Shown: one piece after another, positions 7,930 to 16,191 of the stretch
How the letters are laid out: each line of letters begins with the position of its first letter
How positions within the stretch are numbered: position 1 is the first letter of the stretch
Assembly (NCBI GenBank): GCA_029945985.1
Contig: JAQSDP010000421.1
Span: 1-18,977, forward strand
Length of the DNA: 18,977 nt
Direction: 5' to 3'
From: a bacterium
GTDB lineage: Bacteria; Acidobacteriota; Blastocatellia; Pyrinomonadales; Pyrinomonadaceae
Notes under the pieces: generated by a model
What the model saw: the letters and a program-made list of their open reading frames with translations, nothing else
What the model was told of the DNA's origin: nothing
Database searches by the model: none
Program-made: the position numbers and the translations under genes

Positions 7930-9920
7930 ATGAGCATCCCACGATACCTCACGAAATCCCGCTTCAAGCTTGGCTTGGAATGTGCGACGAAGCTGTATTA
8001 TACCGGCAAGTCTGACATCTACGCCGATCAGAACTTTGACGATCCGTTCCTGCGATCGCTCGCGGACGGAGGATTTCAGGTCGGCGAGTTGGCGAAATTC
8101 TACTTCCCGGGCGGCGTCGAGATCGGGCGGGGAGATTATTCCGCCACGGCTGAACAGACTCGAGCGTTGATCGAGGCGGGCGATTGCACGATCTACGAAG
8201 CTGCGTTCCTCGCGGGCGATCTTTTCATCTACGCCGACGTGGTCGAGCGGCGCAGCGATGTGTTGAACCTCTACGAGGTGAAGGCGAAATCGATCGATCC
8301 CGTCAACGATTTCGCCTTCACCACGGGATCCTTTCCGGCTGGCAGAAATATATCTACGACATCGCTTTCCAGAAGATCGTCGTCCGGCGGGCATTCCCCG
8401 ATCTCGAGGTTAAGGCTCATCTTGTGCTGGTCGACAAGACAAGCCGCTGCCCGACCGATGGCTTGAACCAGAAGTTTCGCACGAAGCGCATCGATGGACG
8501 CACCACCGTCCTAACGACTCCTCCGACCCCTGAAGACCTCTCTAGCCGCATGCTCCACATCGTGAATGTAGACGAGGTATGCGATGGCATTTACGCCGGA
8601 CAGTATTTCGGCGAGAAGTCGGGGCTGACGTTTGAGGGGACGATACAGGCGCTTGGGGAGGCATACCGTGAAGATCGACGTCTCTCTTCGATGCCTACCA
8701 AGGGCTGCCGCGACTGTGAATTCAAGGCGACAGCCGAAGAAAAGGCCGCCGGGTTCAGGAGCGGTTTCGAGGAGTGCTGGTCCGGACATTTTAGCTGGAC
8801 CAGCGATCAGTTCGAGCGGCAGTCGGTGCTCGACATCTGGAATTTCCGCGACAAGGACAAGCTGATCGAGTCCAGGCGCGTGACGCTGGTCGAGCTAACC
8901 GACATCGATCTAAAGCTGAAGGACGATGGGAGGGCCGGACTCTCGTCCAGCTACCGCCAGAAGATGCAGGTCGACAAGGCGCGCATCGGCGACAATACCC
9001 ATCACCTCGATCGCGACGGACTTGCCGCGGAGTTTGCGAAGTGGAAATTTCCGCTCCACTTCATCGATTTCGAAACCGCCGCTCCGGCGATCCCCTTCAG
9101 CCGCGGTCGCCGCCCTTATGAGGGACTAGCCTTTCAGTTCTCGCATCACGTTGTCGACGAAGACGGCACCGTCGAACACCGCGGGCAGTTTCTCCACACC
9201 GAGCCCGGCGTCTTTCCGGCATACGATTTTCTACGAGCGTTGAAGGCCGATCTCGAAACCGACGAGGGCACGATATTCCGCTACGCCGCGCACGAAAACT
9301 CGTTTATGAATCGCATTCACGAGCAGATCCGGCAGGCGGGAGACATCGCGGACGCAGCTGAACTGCTAGGGTTCATAGAGAAAATTTCCAAGTCAAAAGA
9401 AAAGGCCGACCTCACCTGGGAAGGCCCGCGAAACATGGTCGACATGCTCGAACTCGTGAAGCGGTATTACTACGACCCTTACACCCGCGGCTCAAATTCC
9501 ATCAAGCAGGTACTGCCGGCGATCTTGAATAGCTCGAAGTATCTGCAGGAGAAATATTCTAAACCCGTCTATGGCGGCGACGGGCCGATCAAGAGTCTCA
9601 ACTTCAAAGCTTGGACGTGGGTGCAGTTTGACGAAGCAGGTAAGGTGATCGACCCCTACAAGCTGCTCCCGAAGATGTTCGACGGCATCTCCGATAAAGA
9701 CTTCGAAAAGCTGATGAGCGATGAGGACGAGATGCGTGACGGCGGCGCCGCGATGACGGCTTACGCGAAATTGCAGTACGAGGAAATGAGCGAATTCGAA
9801 CGTACGGAGATCCGCTCCGCCCTACTCCGATACTGCGAACTCGACACGCTGGCGATGGTGATGATATATGAAGGCTGGCGGGAGATGCTGTCAGAACCCG
9901 TAGCCGTAGCGACCGGGTGA
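7930..9920 (+). pseudogene. DUF2779 nuclease (Cas4/RecB-like plus DEDD exonuclease-like), frameshifted
   Basis: Two frames make one gene. The first (7930 to a stop at 8464-8466) begins 'YLTKSRFKLGLEC' and has a Cas4/RecB-type nuclease signature: C18, D103 and E116-V-K118. Near 8332-8336 (TCC TTT CCG) homology moves to the -1 frame, which continues 'SGWQKYIYDIAFQ' and runs to TGA at 9918-9920. Adding one T to the TTT restores a single protein of about 663 residues, a normal DUF2779 length. The second part has three more cysteines (GCRDC and EECW) suited with C18 to an iron-sulfur cluster, an IDFET exonuclease motif near 9063-9077 and a matching CELDTLAM near 9836-9859. A -10-like TAGAAT lies at 7908-7913 and there is no Shine-Dalgarno. 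The break is a real one-base deletion, an assembly error in a short T run or, less likely, programmed slippage; no classic slippery heptamer is seen. Confidence 0.8.
9891..9917 (+). repeat. REP-like palindromic repeat, copy 1
   Basis: TCAGAACCCGTAGCCGTAGC followed by GACCGGG at the very 3' end of the DUF2779 frame, where it encodes its last residues (SEPVAVATG). It matches copies at 9934-9964 and, inverted, 10450-10479. The element seems to have become the end of the coding frame. Confidence 0.65.
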
Positions 9921-9933
9921 TCCTGGATGGTCG

Positions 9934-9964
9934 TCAGAACCGAGAGCGGTAGCGACCGGATTCT
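9934..9964 (+). repeat. REP-like palindromic repeat, copy 2
   Basis: TCAGAACCGAGAGCGGTAGC followed by GACCGGATTCT. The unit contains the small palindrome CGGT-AGCG-ACCG, and the outer ends (AGAA/TTCT) also pair, so the whole element can fold. It is followed by TTT and lies 15 bp before the DUF1801 start codon. Confidence 0.7.
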
Positions 9965-9979
9965 TTTAACCGTACAACT

Positions 9980-10408
9980 ATGGCTAAAGCTGAATTGAAA
10001 ACGAGACCTACGAATGCGAGCGTCGAGGATTTCATTGCCTCGATACAGAACGACACGCGCCGCAATGACGCGATCAAGACGCTCGAGATGTTCAAGCAGA
10101 TCACCGGCGAAAAGCCGACGATGTGGGGACCGGCAATCGTCGGCTTCGGCAGCCAGCAGCTAAAGTACGCAACCGGCCGCGAGCTCGATTGGCCTATCAT
10201 CGGCTTCTCTCCGCGAAAGCAGAATATGACGCTATACGTCATCTGCAATTCGCCGAAACAGCCCGAACTACTCGCTAAGCTCGGCAAACATTCAACGAGC
10301 GTGAGCTGCCTCTATATAAACAAGCTGGCTGACGTCGATGAAAAGGTGCTCGAGAGGGTCGTAAACGACGCCTATATATATTCAAAGAAGAAAACGAAGC
10401 CCGTCTGA
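9980..10408 (+). CDS. DUF1801 domain-containing protein
   Basis: A 142-residue protein matching the DUF1801 (YdhG-like) family: an N-terminal helix 'SVEDFIASIQNDTRRNDAI', then 'MWGPAIVGFGSQQLKY' at about residues 48-63, 'WPIIGFSPRKQNMTLYV' at about 73-89, and 'LGKHSTSVSCLYINKLADVD' near 105-124. These are the conserved blocks of a small alpha/beta fold whose biochemical role is not established. The length is normal and no signal peptide is present. It stands alone between two REP-like repeats in opposite orientation. No clear Shine-Dalgarno precedes the ATG. A 117-residue frame on the other strand is a shadow. Confidence 0.85.
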   Translation: MAKAELKTRPTNASVEDFIASIQNDTRRNDAIKTLEMFKQITGEKPTMWGPAIVGFGSQQLKYATGRELDWPIIGFSPRKQNMTLYVICNSPKQPELLAKLGKHSTSVSCLYINKLADVDEKVLERVVNDAYIYSKKKTKPV

Positions 10409-10449
10409 CAAACACTTCCTTCGTGCGTATAATCGTTTCTTTGAAACAG

Positions 10450-10479
10450 GAACCCGGTCGCTACCGCTCCCGGTTCTGA
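10450..10479 (-). repeat. REP-like palindromic repeat, copy 3 (inverted)
   Basis: GAACCCGGTCGCTACCGCTC followed by CCGGTTCTGA is the reverse complement of copy 2 with few differences. It contains CGGT-CGCT-ACCG and outer GAACC/GGTTC pairing. It ends only 2 bp before the guaA Shine-Dalgarno (AAAGGAG, 10481-10487), so its folding could affect guaA translation. Confidence 0.7.
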
Positions 10480-10497
10480 CAAAGGAGCGGCCTTATC

Positions 10498-12042
10498 TTG
10501 CAGCACGAACTCATACTCATTCTCGATTTCGGATCGCAGTACACGCAGTTGATCGCGCGCCGCGTGCGCGAAGCAGGTGTTTATTGCGAGATCCATCCGT
10601 TCCATTTGGCTGCTGATGTGATCGCGGCTAAGAGTCCGATGGGCGTGATCCTTTCGGGCGGGCCGTCGAGCGTGACCGACGAGGACGCGCCGAGAGTAGG
10701 AGAGGGTTTTTACGACAATGTCGGAGCGCCGATCCTCGGCATCTGCTACGGAATGCAGCTCGCGGCGATCGACCTCGGCGGCCGCAGCGAACCGGCCGCA
10801 CGACGCGAATACGGGCATGCAAAGGTCAAAGTTCTAAGCGGAGCGACCAAACTCTTTAACGAACTCCCGTTCGAACTTGACGCGTGGATGAGCCACGGCG
10901 ATCACGTGACCGAGATCCCACCCGGATTTCACAAGACAGCGACGACAGGCGACGTCATTACCGCTATGGAGAACGACGAACGCGGCATCTATTGCGTTCA
11001 GTTCCACCCAGAGGTATCGCACACGCCGCTTGGCAAAGAGGTCCTGCGCAATTTTCTTTTCAACGTCTGCGGATGCAAAGGCGATTGGACTCCGGCGAGC
11101 TTTATCAAGGAAGAGATCGAACGAATCCGCGAGATCGTCGGGCCGACAGACCGAGTGGTTTGTGGCCTAAGCGGCGGCGTCGATTCTACCGTCGCAGCCG
11201 CACTCGTCCACGAAGCTATCGGCGATCGGCAGACGTGCATCTTTGTAAACAACGGTCTGCTCCGATATCGCGAATTCGAAGACACGCTTCAGGTCTATAA
11301 AGACAATCTTCACCTCAACGTCGTCGGCGTGGACGCTTCGCAGGATTTCTACGCGGTGCTGAAAGATGTAGTCGATCCCGAGTTGAAAAGAAAAGCGATC
11401 GGTGCAAAGTTTATTGACGTTTTTGATGGCGAGGCGAAACGCATCGGAGATGTGAGATGGCTCGTGCAGGGAACTCTGTATCCGGACGTCATTGAATCTG
11501 TATCCTTGCGCGGCTCAAGCGTAACGATCAAATCGCATCACAACGTCGGCGGGCTGCCCGAGAAGATGAACCTCAAGCTCATCGAACCGCTTCGCGAACT
11601 ATTCAAAGACGAGGTCCGCGTCATTGGCCGCGACCTCGGCATTCCCGAGATGATCCTCGAACGCCACCCGTTCCCCGGCCCGGGACTCGGCGTCCGCATC
11701 CTCGGCGACATCACCCCCGAAAAGGTCGAACTGCTCCAAAAAGCGGACAAGATCTTTATCGAAGAGCTTCACAACTTCGGCATCTATAAAGACGTCTGGC
11801 AGGCCTTTGCCGTGCTGCTGCCGATCCAATCGGTCGGCGTCATGGGCGATTTCCGCACCTACGAAAAAACCGTCGCACTCCGAGCCGTCACCTCCACCGA
11901 CGGCATGACCGCAGATTGGGCACGACTTCCTCACGACTTTCTCGCCGCCACGTCATCCCGCATCACCAGCGAAGTTCGCGGCGTCAACCGCGTCGTCTAC
12001 GACATTTCTTCCAAACCCCCGTCGACGATCGAATGGGAGTAA
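10498..12042 (+). CDS. guaA: GMP synthase (glutamine-hydrolysing)
   Basis: GMP synthase converts XMP, ATP and glutamine to GMP in purine biosynthesis. The 514 residues are the normal length. An N-terminal class I glutamine amidotransferase domain has nucleophile C83 in GICYGMQL and H170/E172 in FHPEVSHT. It is followed by the ATP pyrophosphatase domain with PP-loop SGGVDS at 225-230 and the dimerisation domain ending in the typical 'KPPSTIEWE'. The start is a TTG at 10498-10500, supported by the family N-terminus ('LILILDFGSQYTQLIARRVR' follows at once) and by an AAAGGAG Shine-Dalgarno at 10481-10487, about 10 nt upstream. A TTG start and the abutting REP-like hairpin may both limit translation. 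It is an ordinary housekeeping gene with an intact frame, not in an operon with its neighbours. Confidence 0.97.
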   Translation: MQHELILILDFGSQYTQLIARRVREAGVYCEIHPFHLAADVIAAKSPMGVILSGGPSSVTDEDAPRVGEGFYDNVGAPILGICYGMQLAAIDLGGRSEPAARREYGHAKVKVLSGATKLFNELPFELDAWMSHGDHVTEIPPGFHKTATTGDVITAMENDERGIYCVQFHPEVSHTPLGKEVLRNFLFNVCGCKGDWTPASFIKEEIERIREIVGPTDRVVCGLSGGVDSTVAAALVHEAIGDRQTCIFVNNGLLRYREFEDTLQVYKDNLHLNVVGVDASQDFYAVLKDVVDPELKRKAIGAKFIDVFDGEAKRIGDVRWLVQGTLYPDVIESVSLRGSSVTIKSHHNVGGLPEKMNLKLIEPLRELFKDEVRVIGRDLGIPEMILERHPFPGPGLGVRILGDITPEKVELLQKADKIFIEELHNFGIYKDVWQAFAVLLPIQSVGVMGDFRTYEKTVALRAVTSTDGMTADWARLPHDFLAATSSRITSEVRGVNRVVYDISSKPPSTIEWE

Positions 12043-12092
12043 ACCGCCGCCGGCAGAGCCGCTAAGAATATTGATGCCACAGCCAAAAAGAC

Positions 12093-12122
12093 CAGACCGC
12101 CAAGCCTAGGCCGGACGGTCTG
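12093..12122 (-). terminator. Terminator between guaA and the oxidase gene
   Basis: Arms CAGACCG (12093-12099) and CGGTCTG (12116-12122) enclose a second, nearly complete stem around GCCTAGGC. Read on the minus strand the hairpin is followed by GTCTTTTTGG, which makes it a likely terminator of the multicopper oxidase transcript. A further small palindrome (GCCCTT-ACCT-AAGGGC, 12135-12150) lies between it and the oxidase stop codon. Confidence 0.6.
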
Positions 12123-12187
12123 AATCGTGAGTGGGCCCTTACCTAAGGGCGTTATCCGTGCTCGGCAGATCCGTCGGTGTTGCCGAT

Positions 12188-13921
12188 CTAAGCAACCACC
12201 TGATAGGGAAGCATCATCTCGTTGTCTTCGTGCTCCAGAATGTGGCAGTGCCACACATAATCGCCGACAAACGACTGACCGAACGGCACGCCGGGGGCGG
12301 CTTTCCCGCCGAACGGAACCATGATGCTTAGCACCTCGCCCGGGTTGGCACGTACCGTATCCTTCCAGCCTCCCTCGTTGGCGTCGGGTTTTCGCGACCG
12401 ACCGATAAGAAACGGATCGGCAGACGGTACCGGATGCGAGCCATACGCATCGTGACCGAGATCTTCGTAATGCGTTTCAAGATAATCTTCGACCCTGAAT
12501 TTCTGCCGCGACAATACCTGGAACTGCACAAGATGTAGATGGATCGGATGCGTGTCGCCGGTCGTGTTGATAATGTTCCACCGCTCTACCGTGTCCACCT
12601 TCGGTTGCTCGATCTCGTTGGTGTCCCACGGCAGGTTGTTGAGCAAGGCCATCAGCGGTTCGTCCGCTTCCATGTCCATTATCTCCACCAGGGAAAGGTT
12701 GCGGACCTTCACAGGCGCGGGCAGTGGGATGATCGGAGTCGCTCGGAGCGATGCGGGAATCAGGGGCGTGAAGCCGAGGGCGCTTCCGACCGTAAATTGC
12801 ATTATCTCCTTGAGCGGCAAGCCACCCTTTCGCTCGCTTCGCGGGCCGTCCGGGAATGGTGCCGGAGCGGTATTCTTAAGAATGACCTTTGTTCCGGAAG
12901 CCTCATTCGAGAAATCGATCAAAAGGTCCGCCCGCTCGCCCGGGGCAAGGATCAACCGGGTTAAGGAAACCGGTGCATTTAGCAATCCCCCGTCTCCACC
13001 GATCTGGAAGAATGGCCTATTGTTCGAAAGATAAAAATTGTAAACCCGCGCGTTCGAACCATTTATCACGCGGAACCGGTAAAGCCCGCGATCGACATCA
13101 AGGTTTGGAAATGCCTTTCCATTGACCACAGCGACATCCCCGAAAAACTCCGGCGACCATATCTTCAGCGGCCCGGCCGGATAATCCATCGCACCATCCT
13201 CGGTAAACATTCTGTCCTGGATCACCAAAGGAACCTCGTATTGTCCCGCCGGAAGCCCGATCGGGTTATCGGAAGTCCCGGTATCCCAGTCATCGCGTAA
13301 AAGATAGAAGCCCGCAAGCCCCGCCATTACATTCAGCCGCGTTATGCCCAACGCGTGGTCGTGATACCAGAGGTTCGTCGCCTCCTGATCGTTGACGTAA
13401 TGGTAGGTCTTGCCATCGCCCGGCAGGAACGTATCTTCCGGATGGCCGTCGCTTCCGGGTTCCGTGTTGCCGCCATGCAGATGCAGCGAAGCCCGCGGAC
13501 TAGTCGCGTCTTCGCTCATAGCACCGTGTAGTGTCGGATCGATAGCGAATGCCAAAGGGTGCGGGCCGAGATCGTTCTGCGCATTTATCTCGATCGGTAC
13601 GCCGCGTTTCGCGCTGATCGTCGGCCCAAGATACGACGCTCCGCCGTAACCCCAGGTGGGAGCATTCGGCATCGCACTATGAAAACTATGTGTCGATGGG
13701 GCCATCGCCAGATCGAAACTGCCGCCTTGGGTCGCGTCTATTACCGGCGGGATCGGCAGATACTCCGTAAACTTCGATAGCTCAAAACTGCTCGAAAAAA
13801 GGGCCGGGGGTCCCGAATTTCCAAACGATCTTTAATAAAGTAAAAAAGCGGCCGCCGAGCCGCCCGCTATCTTCATAAAATCGCGCCGTCCTAGTTCAAA
13901 TAGTCTATTTTTTACGGGCAT
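12188..13921 (-). pseudogene. Tat-exported multicopper oxidase (CotA-like) with in-frame stop at codon 30
   Basis: From ATG at 13919-13921 (Shine-Dalgarno GAGGAG just upstream) one frame runs to 12188: 578 codons with a single internal TAA at 13832-13834 (codon 30). The first 29 residues are a twin-arginine signal (GRRDFMKIAGGSAAAFLLY). The rest is a complete three-cupredoxin oxidase with all copper motifs: HLHGG, WYHDH, HPIHLH and the C-terminal HCHILEHEDNEMM with the type 1 Cys and axial Met. The longest uninterrupted frame starts at an internal ATG (13705) and would make 505 residues without a signal peptide. The family acts on phenolics, metals or bilirubin-like substrates outside the cytoplasm. 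A CAA-to-TAA change (Gln) is the simplest cause; assembly error or stop readthrough are alternatives. The first 72 bp recur at 18351-18422. Confidence 0.85.
13850..13921 (-). repeat. Direct repeat, left copy (oxidase gene start)
   Basis: These 72 bp match 18351-18422 at 69 positions, in the same orientation, at an offset of 4501 bp. Similarity continues past the start codon into the Shine-Dalgarno (GGAGTTT shared), with a one-base gap. The differences are one synonymous change (ATA/ATT, Ile) and two in one codon (GTA/ATT, Val/Ile). Confidence 0.9.
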
Positions 13922-13935
13922 AACCAAACTCCTCT

Positions 13936-14247
13936 AAAAGAAAGCTTAATGGTCAAAACAAATTGTTTATATATGCCCCCGCAAGTTGCGTGCCCCCTTC
14001 AGGGTCCAAAAACCCAGAGAAATCCACTTTTACGGCGCGATCCACCACTGAATACCACGGAATAATACGCGCGCCGTGACAATTCCGAGCGCTAGAGATC
14101 AGCAGCACGAGCTTAGGTATTAGCAACGTGGGTCGAAGTGATAAGGGAAATGAACGAAATTGTCGGGATGCCTAGAAGGGGTATAAGATCGAGACGTCTT
14201 TTGGAATTTCTGAGCCTGCGTTGCTAAGCCGGTTTACATTTGGAAGA
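13936..14247. other. Intergenic stretch upstream of the oxidase gene
   Basis: No convincing gene. It contains the leader of the oxidase gene and, on the plus strand, a 25-codon frame (14150-14227) with a poorly spaced AAGGG, which is probably chance. No clear promoter was found. Confidence 0.4.
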
Positions 14248-14275
14248 GGCCTCGCGATCACCGCGAGGCCCTTTT
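14248..14275. terminator. Strong hairpin terminator after glsB, T-tract on plus strand
   Basis: GGCCTCGCG (14248-14256) and CGCGAGGCC (14262-14270) form a perfect 9-bp GC-rich stem with a 5-nt loop, then CTTTTATATT on the plus strand. It lies about 30 bp after the stop codon of the minus-strand membrane protein gene, so it may serve that gene too. No plus-strand gene upstream accounts for its better direction. Confidence 0.6.
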
Positions 14276-14303
14276 ATATTCAACAGATTACGACCCATCT
14301 CCC

Positions 14304-14576
14304 CTATCTTCGCCCTGCCAACCGGAAGATCGCCAGAACGACGATCGCGCCGATTATGGACGAGATAAAGCTCGGTAAGTTGTCGCCGATATTATCGAAT
14401 GAACTTATCATCGGATACCCGAAGAAATATTTACCCAGAAATCCGCCAACAACGGCTCCAAGGATTCCGAGAATCGTAGTTAAGATCACGCCTCCGCCAT
14501 CAGGGCCCGGCACGATGAACTTGGCGAGGTAACCCGCCAAAAATCCTAGAACTAACCAAATAAGTAAAGAAACCAT
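14304..14576 (-). CDS. GlsB/YeaQ/YmgE family stress-response membrane protein
   Basis: A 90-residue hydrophobic protein with three predicted membrane segments: LLIWLVLGFLAGYLAKFIV (about 4-22), a glycine-rich segment ILTTILGILGAVVGGFLGKY (31-50) and a C-terminal one around FISSIIGAIVVLAIFRL (69-85). The 'GPDGGG' turn and the 'GILGAVVGGFLG' block are typical of the GlsB/YeaQ/YmgE (transglycosylase-associated) family of inner-membrane proteins linked to envelope stress. The length is normal. The start is supported by an AGGAGG Shine-Dalgarno about 7 nt before the ATG. It is divergent from the rhodopsin operon and lies inside the interval bounded by the oxidase-start repeats. Confidence 0.88.
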   Translation of the reverse strand: MVSLLIWLVLGFLAGYLAKFIVPGPDGGGVILTTILGILGAVVGGFLGKYFFGYPMISSFDNIGDNLPSFISSIIGAIVVLAIFRLAGRR

Positions 14577-15309
14577 TGCATTATCCTCCTACCACATCAA
14601 AGAACGGTGCCCTTCGATTTTTGCAAATGCTCGATAGCTTTTATCGTATCAGAACAAGTGGCCGGCGTCTGTGCGCTCCCGCACACCTCGGACTACTTTA
14701 CCCGTTGGACCACAAAACAGAACTCAACTTGCCGTTAAAAGAAACGGAAGGCTCCGACGTCCGGAGCTTTTTGGATTTAGATTCCCATGTCGATGATCGC
14801 TGATCAATCTTCCATTTGCTTGATGGGCTTTGGTTTTCCGTTTATCACTGCCCGATAGATACCCCCCAATAGGTCGACTCCTGCTGGTGCATTTCCTGAT
14901 GGATCCGAATGTCTACGGACGTGGGTCTGTGGCCGCTGTCTTCGGCGTCGAGCCGATCTGTGAGATCTGCAAACACCTAACGGAAAGCATGAACCCCTCA
15001 CATATTAGCGATACTTATATATTAGCTGAATATATTTTTTTATTCTAAGTGCATCTGACTGGCTTTGAAGCCCGAAAATACTCGTGAATGCGATCGATCT
15101 TTCGATGTTTTATCACTGAGGGTTTTCTTGGCCGTCTAAGCGGACGATCTCGATTTCGACATCATCAGGGTTTCGGTATCGTCTGCCGGGACTGACGAAA
15201 TTGGTCTTCTCAGCCAGCCACAAGGCTTTGAGCTGGAGCAGAATCAGTCGCCTTTCCACCTCTTTGAGAGAGTATTGTTTTGCATTGAAGATAATACCTT
15301 GGAGGACAT
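14577..15309. other. Long intergenic region upstream of the rhodopsin operon
   Basis: 733 bp without a gene I can support. It holds the glsB leader, a row of hairpins ending in a terminator (14632-14772), and an AT-rich block at about 15000-15045 with a repeated octamer ATATTAGC (15002-15009 and 15019-15026), possibly the operon's promoter region. Minus-strand frames at 14804-15001 and 15113-15352 exist; the second overlaps the rhodopsin start. Neither has a family match or a ribosome-binding site that I can see. Confidence 0.5.
14632..14772 (+). ncRNA. Candidate small RNA: three hairpins and a terminator
   Basis: Successive stems lie on the plus strand: CGATA/TATCG (14632-14646), TGTGCG/CGCACA with a CTCC loop (14670-14685), CCGTT/AACGG (14732-14747) and a terminator stem (14748-14756 with 14762-14770, including one GU pair) running into five Ts. 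No plus-strand protein gene precedes this terminator, so it may end a small RNA. No known RNA family was recognised and no promoter is evident. Confidence 0.3.
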
Positions 15310-16107
15310 ATGTTACCTGAGCTTTCCATTGAACAGTTTTCGCTAGTTTCAAATTTTCTCTCCTTCGCCGTCGCTACCCTTGCGGCGTCATCGCTGTTCT
15401 TCTTCATCGGCCCCGGGGTCAATAAACGATACCGTATAGCCGTCGTCGTCAGTGGTCTCGTATGCTTCATCGCGACTTACCACTATTTGAGAATCTATGA
15501 TTCGTTCGCGGCTGCGTATGCTCTCGAAAGGACCGGTGACGCTGCCCGCTACATTGCAAGCGGCAAGCCATTCAACGATTTCTACCGATACGCTGATTGG
15601 TTTATCACCGTTCCGCTCTTGATGGTCGAGCTCGTTGCCGTCCTTGCTCTCAAACGGAGCGAGAGCCGAACTCTTTTGACGAAATTGGTTATTGCGACAG
15701 CTCTGATGATCGCACTGGGATATCCCGGTGAGGTCTCCACAGATGCAGGAACCAGGTGGATATTTTGGACCCTCAGCATGGTGCCGTTTCTCTACACCCT
15801 GTACGTTCTTTTCATAGAACTTGGAAAAGCATTGGAGAGACAGCCGGAAGCCGTTAGAGGCTTGATCTCGACGGCGCGGGTGGTGATCGTAATTACGTGG
15901 TTCTTCTATCCAATAGCGTTTGCGATAAAAACGTTAACCGGCTTGACGGCCGAGGGCGAGGTAGCGATCCAGATCGGGTATTCGATCGCGGATGTCACTG
16001 CGAAGGCCGGGTATGGCCTGGTTATCTACCTGATTGCACGCCGTAAAAGCGAGCTGGAAGACGAGGTCTCTGGATCAAGTTTGCCGGACGCCGCATTACC
16101 AGCCTAG
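15310..16107 (+). CDS. Proteorhodopsin-like light-driven proton pump
   Basis: A 265-residue type 1 rhodopsin with seven membrane helices. Helix 3 reads 'RYADWFITVPLLMVEL': D96 (proton acceptor), T100 and E107 (donor) form the D-T-E set of outward proton pumps of the proteorhodopsin/xanthorhodopsin group. H58 in helix 2 matches the conserved His that pairs with the acceptor. Helix 7 has D228 and the retinal-binding K232 ('ADVTAKAGYG'). L104 is at the tuning position where Leu gives green and Gln blue absorption. W153 lies where antenna-binding rhodopsins have Gly, so a carotenoid antenna is unlikely (alignment from memory). GGAGG at 15301-15305 supports the ATG. It is the first gene of an operon with crtY and blh, which supply retinal. 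Confidence 0.95.
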   Translation: MLPELSIEQFSLVSNFLSFAVATLAASSLFFFIGPGVNKRYRIAVVVSGLVCFIATYHYLRIYDSFAAAYALERTGDAARYIASGKPFNDFYRYADWFITVPLLMVELVAVLALKRSESRTLLTKLVIATALMIALGYPGEVSTDAGTRWIFWTLSMVPFLYTLYVLFIELGKALERQPEAVRGLISTARVVIVITWFFYPIAFAIKTLTGLTAEGEVAIQIGYSIADVTAKAGYGLVIYLIARRKSELEDEVSGSSLPDAALPA

Positions 16108-16130
16108 TAACGCTCAAGAGGTTTGAGTTG

Positions 16131-16166
16131 AAGGCTGGTCATCTTTATGAGGCCAGCCTTGATTTG
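16131..16166 (+). terminator. Intercistronic hairpin between rhodopsin and crtY
   Basis: AAGGCTGGTCAT (16131-16142) pairs with ATGA and CCAGCCTT (16147-16160, GG bulge) around a CTTT loop, and GATTTGTTTA follows. It resembles a leaky terminator or a 3'-end stabiliser in the 84-bp gap. It could keep crtY and blh expression below that of the opsin, which is needed in bulk. A small stem (CTCAA/TTGAG, 16113-16127) precedes it. Confidence 0.55.
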
Positions 16167-16191
16167 TTTAAGAAGAAATTAAAGGGTCAAA

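Noticed and set aside
8184..8330. Start of the second DUF2779 frame as an independent gene
   Set aside because: Its first 50 residues are an out-of-frame reading of the Cas4-like part; homology begins only at the frameshift near 8335.
11997..12254. 85-residue minus-strand frame ending 'YSHSIVDGG...'
   Set aside because: It is the antisense of the conserved guaA C-terminus and overlaps the oxidase 3' end; this peptide is a familiar artefact of mis-called frames.
14804..15001. 65-residue minus-strand frame with a protein-like end (LLGGIYRAVINGKPKPIKQ)
   Set aside because: The N-terminal half is arginine-rich noise and no family is recognised. At most it is a remnant.
15113..15352. 79-residue minus-strand frame before the rhodopsin gene
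   Set aside because: It overlaps the rhodopsin start by 43 bp, has no ribosome-binding site and no family resemblance. It could be a decayed gene tail, but that cannot be supported.
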